A model generated the notes under the pieces. That model saw nothing but the letters and a program-made list of their open reading frames with translations. It searched no databases and was not told the origin of the DNA. A stretch of 17,493 nt of DNA, from the NCBI GenBank assembly GCA_023409755.1, contig JAEYRA010000039.1, positions 1 to 17,493 of the forward strand, given 5' to 3'. This stretch comes from Bacillota bacterium. Lineage in GTDB: Bacteria; Bacillota; Clostridia; Christensenellales; UMGS416. Shown here piece by piece: positions 5,253 to 12,276 of the stretch. The position numbers were made by a program, and so were the translations under genes. Numbering within the stretch: position 1 is the stretch's first letter; each line of letters opens with the position of its first letter.

Positions 5253-7385
5253 TTGAAAATCTACCGGGCTCAGAAGGGCGGATTCTGTTTCGGGGTTCGC
5301 CGTGCGGTGGACAAGGCGCTGCAATGCGCCCAAGGCCCCCAACCGGTGGTAACGCTGGGACCGATCATCCACAACCAGCAGGTTGTTGATCGTCTGGCTC
5401 GTCAGGGTGTCCACTCCGCCAGTTCGGTGGAGGACATTCCCGATGGTGCAGTGGTCGTCATTCGGTCCCACGGGGTGGGGCCGCAGGTGCTGGAGCAATG
5501 CGCCATCCGCGGCCTTACGGTAGTGGACGCCACCTGTCCTTGTGTCGGGCGCATTCAGCGCAAGGCGCAGGAGTGGGCTGAGCAGGGGAAGCCCGTCATC
5601 CTGGTGGGTGAACGGGATCACCCCGAGGTCGTAGGCATCAGCGGTTGGTGCGGCGGGAAGGCTTATGTCGTGGGCAGCGACCAGGACGTGGACGATTTGC
5701 CCCCCATGGCCGAGGCCTGCGTGGCCGCCCAGACGACCACACCCCAGGCCCTGTGGGAGCGGCTGCTAGTCCGCCTACAGGCGCGCATCCCCGGTCTCAC
5801 GGTCTTCCCCTCCATCTGCAACGCCACGGCGGAGCGGCAGGAGGAAGCGGCCGACTTGGCCCGACGGTGTGAGTGCATTGTGGTGGTGGGTGGCAAGGAT
5901 AGCTCCAACACCGCGAAGCTGACCCGAATCTGCCGCGCCATCCAGCCCAACACCTGGTGGGTGGAGGACGCTGCCGAGCTTCCCTTGGGGGAGTTGGCAC
6001 GGTTTCGGAACGCAGGTATAATTTCCGGCGCATCCACGCCGGATTGGATAATTGAGGAGGTTTGTGCCAAGATGAGCGACATCGAGAACAGGGACTTCGA
6101 AGCGACAGCGGAGGAGGCCCGCCCCGAAGTGGAGCAGCAGACTGCAGTGGAGCAGGGGGGCGAGGCTGCCGAGCCCGAAGCTACCCCGGCACAGGTGGAA
6201 GTCCCGGCCGCTCCTGTCAACAGCTTTGAAGAAGCATTTGAACGGACCATGCGGCCCATCCATCCCGGGCAGCTGATAAAGGGTACCGTTGTGCAGGTGA
6301 CCGCCGACGCGGCGTACGTCAACATCGGCTACAAGGCCGATGGCATCGTGACCCGCGACGAATACGCGTCCGAGCCCGTCGACCTGCTGGCCGAGGTGCA
6401 CGAGGGCGACGAGATTGAGGTGGAAATCCTCAAGATCAACGACGGCGAGGGCAACGTGGTGCTCTCCCGCAAAAACCTGGAAGTCCGCCGCGGCTGGAAG
6501 CTGATCGTCGATGACTTCGAGGCGGGCAACATCGTCAAGGGCATTGGCAAGCAGGTCGTCAAGGGAGGCCTGATTGCCCAGGTGTATGGCGTGCGCGCCT
6601 TCATCCCGGCGTCCCAGCTGGATAACCGGTATGTGGAGGACTTGGGTGAGTACCTCAACAAGGAGATGGATCTGAAGATCCTTGAGGTGGAGAAGCATCG
6701 CCACCGCGTCGTCGCCAGCCGCAAGGCCGTGCTCGAGGACGAAAAGAAGAAGCACGAGGGCGAGACCTGGGAACTGCTCAAGTCCCACGAGGGCGACATG
6801 GCCAAGGGTACCGTCCGGCGCCTGACCGACTTCGGTGCGTTTGTTGAGGTCGAGGGCATCGATGGTCTGGTGCACGTCACCGACTTGGCCTGGGGCCGTG
6901 TGAAGCACCCCAGCGACGTCGTCCACGTCGGCGAGGAGATCAATGTCATCATCCTGAAGGTGGACATCGATCGCAAGCGCCTGTCCCTTTCGGCCAAGAT
7001 GGCCAAGCCCCGTCCGTGGGACCTGGCGCCCGACCGTTACCACGTTGGTGACATTGTGGAGGGCAAGGTTGTCCGCATCGTGAGCTTTGGTGCCTTTGTG
7101 GAGCTGGAGCCCGGCCTGGATGGTTTGGTTCACATCTCCCAGGTGGCCAACCGCCGTGTGGAGAAGGTCGAAGACGTGCTGCACCCGGAGGACAAGGTGC
7201 TCGTTCGCATTCTGGACGTCAACCCCGAAGCCAAGCGCATCAGCCTGAGCATCCGCGAAGCCGCTCAGGATGACGTAGTGGCCGACGAGGACGCCTACTC
7301 GGATGACAGCGGCATGGTCTACTCCAGCAGCACCGGCTACAACACCTACCGTGAGATGGAAGACAACGCCGACGAGGACAACTGA
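5253..7385 (+). CDS. ispH-rpsA: IspH - ribosomal protein S1 fusion (HMBPP reductase / 30S S1)
   Basis: The product has 710 residues. Residues 1-272 are IspH, the [4Fe-4S] enzyme that makes IPP and DMAPP from HMBPP in the last step of the MEP isoprenoid pathway. The three cluster cysteines are present: C12 (GGFCFGV), C95 (DATCPCV) and C189 (SICNAT). The substrate histidines H41 (IIHNQQ) and H74 (RSHGVG) and the late SSNT and GASTP motifs are also intact. Residues 274-337 are an acidic Ala/Glu-rich linker, followed by four S1 RNA-binding domains starting near 338, 425, 514 and 599, and an acidic tail. Domains 3 and 4 carry the classic GAFVE and GLVH patterns. The start is TTG at 5253 with AGGAGG 5 bases upstream. 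This fusion is known in Clostridia; internal signals at the junction (separate entries) suggest S1 is also made alone. Confidence 0.95.
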   Translation: MKIYRAQKGGFCFGVRRAVDKALQCAQGPQPVVTLGPIIHNQQVVDRLARQGVHSASSVEDIPDGAVVVIRSHGVGPQVLEQCAIRGLTVVDATCPCVGRIQRKAQEWAEQGKPVILVGERDHPEVVGISGWCGGKAYVVGSDQDVDDLPPMAEACVAAQTTTPQALWERLLVRLQARIPGLTVFPSICNATAERQEEAADLARRCECIVVVGGKDSSNTAKLTRICRAIQPNTWWVEDAAELPLGELARFRNAGIISGASTPDWIIEEVCAKMSDIENRDFEATAEEARPEVEQQTAVEQGGEAAEPEATPAQVEVPAAPVNSFEEAFERTMRPIHPGQLIKGTVVQVTADAAYVNIGYKADGIVTRDEYASEPVDLLAEVHEGDEIEVEILKINDGEGNVVLSRKNLEVRRGWKLIVDDFEAGNIVKGIGKQVVKGGLIAQVYGVRAFIPASQLDNRYVEDLGEYLNKEMDLKILEVEKHRHRVVASRKAVLEDEKKKHEGETWELLKSHEGDMAKGTVRRLTDFGAFVEVEGIDGLVHVTDLAWGRVKHPSDVVHVGEEINVIILKVDIDRKRLSLSAKMAKPRPWDLAPDRYHVGDIVEGKVVRIVSFGAFVELEPGLDGLVHISQVANRRVEKVEDVLHPEDKVLVRILDVNPEAKRISLSIREAAQDDVVADEDAYSDDSGMVYSSSTGYNTYREMEDNADEDN
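5994..6022 (+). promoter_or_regulatory. Near-consensus promoter inside ispH, facing the S1 half
   Basis: TTGGCA (5994-5999), a 17-base spacer and a perfect TATAAT (6017-6022) match the sigma-A consensus at 11 of 12 positions. The -10 is written with an ATA isoleucine codon in Ala-Gly-Ile-Ile-Ser-Gly, unusual in this GC-rich gene. Transcription would start near 6029, about 43 bases before the ATG at 6072. Confidence 0.65.
6054..6074 (+). promoter_or_regulatory. Internal ribosome binding site and in-frame ATG at the IspH/S1 junction
   Basis: GAGGAGG (6054-6060) is followed 11 bases later by ATG (6072-6074), in frame with the fusion (residue 274). The spacing is slightly long but within the working range. 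Initiation here would give MSDIENRDFE..., which looks like a normal S1 N-terminus. Confidence 0.6.
6072..7385 (+). CDS. rpsA: Nested reading frame: stand-alone ribosomal protein S1 (437 aa)
   Basis: This is the same frame as the end of the ispH fusion, listed separately because it has its own promoter (5994-6022) and ribosome binding site (6054-6060). The product would be an acidic N-terminal tail of about 64 residues, four S1 domains and an acidic Tyr/Ser-rich C-terminus. Four S1 domains is the usual count in clostridial S1, against six in Escherichia coli. S1 binds mRNA on the 30S subunit. Whether the separate product exists is inference from signals, not shown by the sequence itself. Confidence 0.5.
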   Translation: MSDIENRDFEATAEEARPEVEQQTAVEQGGEAAEPEATPAQVEVPAAPVNSFEEAFERTMRPIHPGQLIKGTVVQVTADAAYVNIGYKADGIVTRDEYASEPVDLLAEVHEGDEIEVEILKINDGEGNVVLSRKNLEVRRGWKLIVDDFEAGNIVKGIGKQVVKGGLIAQVYGVRAFIPASQLDNRYVEDLGEYLNKEMDLKILEVEKHRHRVVASRKAVLEDEKKKHEGETWELLKSHEGDMAKGTVRRLTDFGAFVEVEGIDGLVHVTDLAWGRVKHPSDVVHVGEEINVIILKVDIDRKRLSLSAKMAKPRPWDLAPDRYHVGDIVEGKVVRIVSFGAFVELEPGLDGLVHISQVANRRVEKVEDVLHPEDKVLVRILDVNPEAKRISLSIREAAQDDVVADEDAYSDDSGMVYSSSTGYNTYREMEDNADEDN

Positions 7386-7413
7386 GTCCCCAGCGGCAGC
7401 GACTGAACAGAAG

Positions 7414-7447
7414 AAAACCCGCCAGCAACTGCGCTGGCGGGTTTTTT
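7414..7447. terminator. Strong bidirectional intrinsic terminator
   Basis: CCCGCCAGC (7418-7426) pairs perfectly with GCTGGCGGG (7433-7441) around a 6-base loop. Six T follow (7442-7447) and four A precede (7414-7417). It ends the plus-strand block after rpsA and can also serve the minus-strand acetyltransferase gene that stops at 7471. Confidence 0.93.
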
Positions 7448-7470
7448 GTGTGGGTGGATGACTTCTCTTT

Positions 7471-7932
7471 CTACAGCAGCTTTGCCACGTAGTAACCCAA
7501 AATGGGTTTACCGGCTGACTCTGGGTGCACCGATTGCCCGCGCATCACCGCCGGGCACAGGCAGTAGCCCAGTGCCTTCCACATGGGGATGGCCTCCGCC
7601 TTGTCCTCGCTGCTCCACGCCCGGATTTGCCGGAATCCGGCCCGCCGTGCCCAGTCTTCCCCGGCGGTCACCAACGCCCGTGCCACGCCCCTGCGGCGGT
7701 GGCTTTCCGCCACCTCAATGACGTCGATGTAGGCGTCTCGGTCACCGGTGAGCGGCGGGGGATAAGCCAAGGGATACACTGACAAAACGCCGACAGGCTC
7801 GCTACCCTCCAGCGCCACCAGGGTGACTTCCTTCGGGCCTTCCCGCAGGCAGCCGCAGGTTTCCAGCCAGTCGCCAAAGGTTGCCACCAGCGCCTGGCGG
7901 AGCGCTTCGCCCATGGTGCAAATGCTGGTCAT
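7471..7932 (-). CDS. GNAT-family N-acetyltransferase
   Basis: The 153-residue protein has a GNAT fold pattern: strands with VTLVALEG and VGVLSVYP, then YIDVIEVAESHRRRGVARAL, where R79-x-x-G82-x-A84 is the acetyl-CoA pyrophosphate-binding motif of helix 3. It ends with the usual WKALGY helix and strand. Substrate is not predictable. The ATG (7932) has AGGAGGAGG (7940-7948) 7 bases upstream. A candidate promoter is seen just upstream (7963-7991). It is convergent with the ispH-rpsA fusion and separated from the GH2 gene by 239 bases of structured DNA, so it is probably its own transcription unit. Confidence 0.87.
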   Translation of the reverse strand: MTSICTMGEALRQALVATFGDWLETCGCLREGPKEVTLVALEGSEPVGVLSVYPLAYPPPLTGDRDAYIDVIEVAESHRRRGVARALVTAGEDWARRAGFRQIRAWSSEDKAEAIPMWKALGYCLCPAVMRGQSVHPESAGKPILGYYVAKLL

Positions 7933-7962
7933 GGTCCAACCTCCTCCTGCTCTGCTGTCTCC

Positions 7963-7991
7963 AGCATACCGTTGGGGGCAACCCGCTGCAA
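7963..7991 (-). promoter_or_regulatory. Candidate promoter of the GNAT gene
   Basis: On the minus strand TTGCAG (7991-7986), a 17-base spacer and TATGCT (7968-7963) resemble a sigma-A promoter (3/6 and 4/6 matches). The start of transcription would be near 7956, about 24 bases before the ATG. The match is modest. Confidence 0.35.
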
Positions 7992-8006
7992 GGGAGGGGA
8001 TGGGTT

Positions 8007-8049
8007 AAGCGAAACCGTCAAAGGATGGCACGGTCTCGCTTGTATTTTT
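8007..8049 (+). terminator. Hairpin followed by T-run (orphan terminator-like)
   Basis: AAGCGAAACCGT (8007-8018) pairs with ACGGTCTCGCTT (8030-8041) with one mismatch around an 11-base loop, followed by GTATTTTT (8042-8049). It resembles an intrinsic terminator for the plus strand, but no plus-strand gene leads into it, because the 7414-7447 terminator already stops the upstream block. It may block antisense transcription into the GH2 operon. Confidence 0.4.
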
Positions 8050-8072
8050 CCTCTATGCAGCGACCTTGTTTA

Positions 8073-8107
8073 TAGGGTGTGCCATCCCACTGGGGGCGCA
8101 CACCCTA
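8073..8107. repeat. Perfect 10-bp inverted repeat downstream of the GH2 gene
   Basis: TAGGGTGTGC (8073-8082) and GCACACCCTA (8098-8107) are exact reverse complements around a 15-base loop that can itself pair CCC with GGG. There is no T-run on either side. It lies 65 bases past the GH2 stop and may protect or end that operon's transcript. A further 9-bp inverted repeat (8023-8031 with 8079-8087) links it to the neighbouring hairpin. Confidence 0.6.
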
Positions 8108-8171
8108 CACTTTGCCAAAGACCGTTTGTCAATGACCGGGTGTGGTCACTTGGGTTTGGTGCCGGCCCGCA

Positions 8172-10547
8172 TCACTTGGCTTGAAGCTCCACCACCATCT
8201 GCTCCAGGGAGCCTGCGGTACGCAGCGTCACCCGGATGGGGCCGCCCTGCTCCGTTGCCCGCACATAGACCAGCAACCTGCCGCAGTAGGCGCGGCGCTG
8301 TGGCAGGGAATAGGCGGTGTTGTCCGATTGGTCGCCGCTCTCAATGCCCAGCAGTGTGGCCGCCCCTTCCACACACGCCTCTATCCTGTCAGAGGCGTGG
8401 GGCGTCCAGTTGCCGTTCTTGTCCACCACCGTCACCTCAATCTGCGCCACGTCCTCGCCATCGGCCTGAAGCACGGTACGGTCGGCCACGGCGGTTATGG
8501 CGACTGGGGCGGACACCGATGTGAGCCGGCTCGTCGCCCTTCTGCCATCGGCAGCGGTGGCCACGGCCTCCAGTATGCCGGCCTCATGGGCCAGCGTGCA
8601 GACGATGTAACCCACCTCAGCATAGTCAGCCAGACGGTAGATGCCCTGCGATACACCGTTGAGGCGGATGTCCACCACTGGGCAGTTGGTGTAGCAGCGC
8701 ACGGTGATTTCCTCACCCGAGGTGTAATCCCAGCAGAGGGAGCCGGTGGCGCGGGGCCATGGCTCTGCGTCGTTGTCTGCCTTGCGTGCGGTCACCAGCT
8801 GCACCATTGGGTCCCTGGCCCACAGGCTCTGGCGGAAGTAAAACTCGGGCTTCTCGTACCCCGCCAGTGTCAGCAGCCCCGCCAGAGAGCCGTGGTTGGG
8901 CCAGACATGGGCTTCGCCCAGGAAGTCAATGCCCGTCCAGAGGAATTGGCCGGAGATGTAGTCGTGGTCTGTCACGGCTCGCCAGGCGGCCAGGCTGTGA
9001 TGGTTCTCGCTGCCCAGCACCGGCAGGTGGGGGAACCGCTGGTGATCCCGCTCATAGAGCGGCTCCATGTAGTTGTACCCCACCACATCCAGCGCGTCGA
9101 AAAAGCCGATGGTGGAGGACAGCTCCGGGAAGGCGGCCGCGGTGCAGACGGGACGGGTGTCGTCCTCCTCCCGCACGATGTGCGCCAACCGCTGGGCCAG
9201 TGTGCTGATTCGATCCATGTTGGGGCGTGCCGGGTTGTAGATTCGTTCCTCCACGGGTTTGTTCTTGTCGTTGTTGCCCGCCATCTGTCCAAACGACGGA
9301 TGGGCGTAGGGGTCGTTGGGGTAGTCAATTTCGTTGCCGATGCTCCACAGAATGACACAGGGATGGTTGCGGCTCCGGCGTACCATGGCTCGCAAGTCGG
9401 CTTCGTGCCACTGGGGGAAGTCCTCAGCGTAGCCCTGGTGCTTGGGTGGGTAGACGTTGTGGCCCGTTGACCACTTGTTCTTGGGGCCCTCCCACTCGTC
9501 AAAGGCCTCGTCCATCACAAGAAATCCCAGTTCATCGCACAGCTCGTAAAGCTCGGGGTCATGGGGGTTGTGGCTCATGCGGATGGCATTGCAGCCGGCG
9601 GCCTTCAGCTTCAGCAGCCTTCGCCGCCACACGGGCTTGGGGACGGCCGCACCCAGGCAGCCACCGTCGTGGTGCAGGCAGACACCCTTCAGTTTCATGC
9701 CTTGGCCATTGAGGGTGAAGCCCGTATCCGGGGAGAAGTGCGCCTCCCGGATGCCGACGACTTCCTCTATGCGGTTGCAGGCCCTGCCAGCCAACAGCAG
9801 TTCGCTGCTCAGGGTATAGAGGGCGGGATCGTCGGGCGACCACAGGTGGGGGTGGGGGACACGACCTTCCAGTGTCACCGTGCTGCGTTCGCCCGGCACC
9901 AGGGTAAGGGGAGCATCCATGGCCAGCACTTGCCGCCCGCTGGTATCCCGCAGATGGATACACACCGCGCCTTGCGCCAGCGCCGCCGACAGGTTTTCTA
10001 CCGTGGCCCTGACACGCACCGTGGCCCCATCCACCGCCACCTGGGGCGTGGTGAAGACCAGACCGTACTCGTCAAAGCAGACAGGTTCCTGCTCTTCCAG
10101 CCAGACCTTGCGGGTAATGCCGGAGCCCGTGTACCAGCGGGAGTCTGAAATGTCCTCGTGGCACACGCGGACGGCCAGTACGTTCTCCGCTTCCCCGGTG
10201 GCGGCAAAGTCGGTGATGTCAAACCGGAAGGGCGTGTAGCCATAAGCATGTTTGCCCAGGTTGTAGCCGTTGAGCCACACCTGACAGTTCTTGTAGACGC
10301 CGTCAAATCGCACCCACAGGCGCTTGCCCCGGCAGGTGCCTGGAAGGCAGAAATGCAGCCGATACCAACCGGTGCCGCCGGGCAGGTAACCGGTGCCGCT
10401 GGAATTCTCCGGGGAGAAGGGCAGCGTCACCGCCCAGTCGTGGGGCACGACAACAGGATCCCAGTTCAGATCATCGTAATCCTTCTGCCAAGCCTCTGGC
10501 GTGTCACCTAAGTGGAAGCGCCAGTTCTTGTTGAGTGTCGTCAGCAT
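8172..10547 (-). CDS. Glycoside hydrolase family 2, beta-galactosidase-like, with DUF4982
   Basis: The 791-residue enzyme lacks a signal peptide, so it should act in the cytoplasm on imported oligosaccharide. It has an N-terminal sugar-binding sandwich (about 1-160, with HDW and GTGYLPGG), an Ig-like domain (about 165-275) and a TIM barrel (about 280-590). The acid/base is E406 (SIGNEID) and the nucleophile is probably E514 (LGSENHH). These are followed by a DUF4982-like domain (about 610-680) and a C-terminal Ig-like domain. The WTGIDFLGE segment and the lack of an NKKG-type glucuronidase motif favour beta-galactosidase over beta-glucuronidase; the exact substrate is open. The ATG at 10547 has AGGAG (10556-10560) 8 bases upstream. 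A longer frame from 10583 would run into the hairpin and is rejected. It is the last gene of the transporter operon. Confidence 0.9.
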   Translation of the reverse strand: MLTTLNKNWRFHLGDTPEAWQKDYDDLNWDPVVVPHDWAVTLPFSPENSSGTGYLPGGTGWYRLHFCLPGTCRGKRLWVRFDGVYKNCQVWLNGYNLGKHAYGYTPFRFDITDFAATGEAENVLAVRVCHEDISDSRWYTGSGITRKVWLEEQEPVCFDEYGLVFTTPQVAVDGATVRVRATVENLSAALAQGAVCIHLRDTSGRQVLAMDAPLTLVPGERSTVTLEGRVPHPHLWSPDDPALYTLSSELLLAGRACNRIEEVVGIREAHFSPDTGFTLNGQGMKLKGVCLHHDGGCLGAAVPKPVWRRRLLKLKAAGCNAIRMSHNPHDPELYELCDELGFLVMDEAFDEWEGPKNKWSTGHNVYPPKHQGYAEDFPQWHEADLRAMVRRSRNHPCVILWSIGNEIDYPNDPYAHPSFGQMAGNNDKNKPVEERIYNPARPNMDRISTLAQRLAHIVREEDDTRPVCTAAAFPELSSTIGFFDALDVVGYNYMEPLYERDHQRFPHLPVLGSENHHSLAAWRAVTDHDYISGQFLWTGIDFLGEAHVWPNHGSLAGLLTLAGYEKPEFYFRQSLWARDPMVQLVTARKADNDAEPWPRATGSLCWDYTSGEEITVRCYTNCPVVDIRLNGVSQGIYRLADYAEVGYIVCTLAHEAGILEAVATAADGRRATSRLTSVSAPVAITAVADRTVLQADGEDVAQIEVTVVDKNGNWTPHASDRIEACVEGAATLLGIESGDQSDNTAYSLPQRRAYCGRLLVYVRATEQGGPIRVTLRTAGSLEQMVVELQAK

Positions 10548-10565
10548 TTCGCCATCTCCTTTGGG

Positions 10566-10594
10566 AAAGGCCCCGCACAGCATGCGGGGCCTTT
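10566..10594 (-). terminator. Strong intercistronic hairpin between binding-protein and GH2 genes
   Basis: A perfect 12-bp stem (AAAGGCCCCGCA with TGCGGGGCCTTT) closes a 5-base loop in the 66-base gap. On the minus strand only three T follow before CCC, so termination should be partial. It could protect the 3' end of the binding-protein message and lower GH2 expression. The GH2 ribosome binding site begins within about 4 bases of the stem. Confidence 0.7.
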
Positions 10595-10613
10595 CGGTGG
10601 TTGTGTCTTGGGT

Positions 10614-12203
10614 TTACTTGCTGCCATAGACAGCAGCGAGCTGCTTTTCGACTTCGGCGATGACCTTCTCATAGCCGGCGTCCTTGAGCTTCTGGCGGAA
10701 CTCGGCCACATAGGCCTCGGGGTTGTCCTGCTTGCCGAAGACGATCTGCGGCATGTAGGTGCTATAGAGGTTGGAGAGGTTGTCCAGTTCGCTGGAAATC
10801 GGAGTCAGGTCAAACACGATTTGGCCATACTGATAGGGAACCGCGCAGGTGTTGTACACCTTGATGAGCGCATCGCGCTGGGCAGTGGCGGTGTTGGGGG
10901 ACAGGAGCTCCAGATCGTCGTTGCGGCCCCACCAGTAGTTGAAGGAGCTGCCGTCGGTGTCTTCCACATAGCCTTCGGGGCGGGTCATGGTCTTGCCGTC
11001 ATCAGCCAGGATGTACTGCTTGCCCTCGATGCCGTAGTTGAGCAGGCGGTAGGTTTCCTGGTCGTTGCGCATGAGGTCGTAAACCATGAGCGCACGCTCG
11101 GGGTTCTTGGATTGGGCGGCGATGGCCATGGCGCCGTGGGTGATGTTCAAAGAAACCAGGTTCTTCGTCTCCTCACCAAACCAGAAGAAGCCAAGTTCGC
11201 TGCCGGGTTGTTTCTGGTCCATCTTGACGCGCTCGCCGTTGTAGAAAGTCTGGCTGTGGTGCTGGGCAGCACCACTGATGCCACTTTCCATCTCAGCGGT
11301 GGTGTCGATGCTGGTGTTGTTCAGAACGTCTTCCTTCCAGTAACCGGCCTGGCTCCACGCACGCTGGTTCTTGGCGAAGTTGATGAATTCATCGCCTTCC
11401 AGGAAGTAGCGGCTGACCTTGGTCTTGTTCTTTGCCGATTCGCCAAAGAACAGCTCAGAGCGCAGACCTTCGATGTTGATGCTCATGCTGTGGGAGGTGA
11501 GCCACCCGCTGGTCAGCTGGGTGACGATGCTCAGGTCGGGCTTAGCGTCCCACGGGATCACGTCGGTCTTGTTGTCCTTCACCCACTGGAAGTATTTACC
11601 CAGATCCTCCCAGCTGTGCACACCGTTGGTGAGGCCGGCCTGCTTGGCCCAGTCACCGCGGTACATGAAACCGTGGTTGGTCCACTGGGTATAATTGTCC
11701 TCGGGGATGAGGTAGATCTTGCCGTTCAGCTTGCACTTATCCCAGTTCTCGCCGGGCACTTGGGCATAGGTCTTTGGGGCATAGGTCTTCAGCATCTCGT
11801 CGGTCAGCTCCATGAAGCCGCCCTTCTGTGCATTGGGCCATGCGTCCAGCCAGTCGGTCGCTGTACCGATGAGGTCAATGTTGCCGTCCTGCGAGGCGAT
11901 GGCCAGGTTGTACTTGGCCAGGTAGTCGGTCCACTCAATCCACTGCACGGCGAGCTCTGCGTTGACCTTCTCGGTCAGCACCTTGTTGAGCGCGGGCAGG
12001 GTGTCGGTCATTGTTTTGTTGGTGGGTACGTTGCCGGTCACCAGATAGTTGATGACAACGTGCTTACTGGTGTCCAGCGAGGCAGCCGGGGCGCCGCCGG
12101 CGACCGAACCGCCAGATGCGTTTGAGTTGGGGGCGGTGGCGGCGCATGCTGCCATGCTCAGCAGCATGAGCAATGCAACCAGAATTGCGAACGCCTTTTT
12201 CAT
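10614..12203 (-). CDS. Sugar ABC transporter substrate-binding lipoprotein (LplA-like)
   Basis: The 529-residue product starts with a lipoprotein signal peptide (KKAFAILVALLMLLSMAAC), with the lipidation cysteine at residue 20, then a Ser/Gly/Ala linker. It should sit on the outer face of the membrane and deliver an oligosaccharide to the two permeases. The large size and the C-terminal section near MVYDLMRNDQETYRLLNYGI resemble the DUF3502-type family of CUT1 binding proteins common in Paenibacillus and Clostridia. The start at 12203 is chosen over an upstream frame because AGGAGG (12213-12218) lies 9 bases away and the signal peptide begins there. It follows the second permease gene by 73 bases and precedes the GH2 gene. 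Confidence 0.9.
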   Translation of the reverse strand: MKKAFAILVALLMLLSMAACAATAPNSNASGGSVAGGAPAASLDTSKHVVINYLVTGNVPTNKTMTDTLPALNKVLTEKVNAELAVQWIEWTDYLAKYNLAIASQDGNIDLIGTATDWLDAWPNAQKGGFMELTDEMLKTYAPKTYAQVPGENWDKCKLNGKIYLIPEDNYTQWTNHGFMYRGDWAKQAGLTNGVHSWEDLGKYFQWVKDNKTDVIPWDAKPDLSIVTQLTSGWLTSHSMSINIEGLRSELFFGESAKNKTKVSRYFLEGDEFINFAKNQRAWSQAGYWKEDVLNNTSIDTTAEMESGISGAAQHHSQTFYNGERVKMDQKQPGSELGFFWFGEETKNLVSLNITHGAMAIAAQSKNPERALMVYDLMRNDQETYRLLNYGIEGKQYILADDGKTMTRPEGYVEDTDGSSFNYWWGRNDDLELLSPNTATAQRDALIKVYNTCAVPYQYGQIVFDLTPISSELDNLSNLYSTYMPQIVFGKQDNPEAYVAEFRQKLKDAGYEKVIAEVEKQLAAVYGSK

Positions 12204-12276
12204 TGGGTCCTTCCTCCTTTTTATTTTTGCAGCATTGAACCGGTTAAGCCGGTACAATTAAAATTCGTTGGAGGGG

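Noticed and set aside
5775..7184. A 469-codon minus-strand frame opposite ispH-rpsA
   Set aside because: Shadow of a strongly biased ribosomal-protein gene; no start signal.
8142..9470. A 442-codon plus-strand open frame opposite the GH2 gene
   Set aside because: It lies antisense to a gene with clear catalytic motifs, has His/Val/Gly-rich low-quality composition and no ribosome binding site; typical shadow in GC-rich DNA.
10548..10583. Longer N-terminus for the GH2 enzyme starting at 10583
   Set aside because: It would start inside the hairpin loop region and place the strong AGGAG within the gene; the ATG at 10547 fits the family start.
10512..12125. A 537-codon plus-strand open frame opposite the binding-protein gene
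   Set aside because: The minus strand has a signal peptide, lipobox and ribosome binding site; the plus frame is the mirror of its codon bias.
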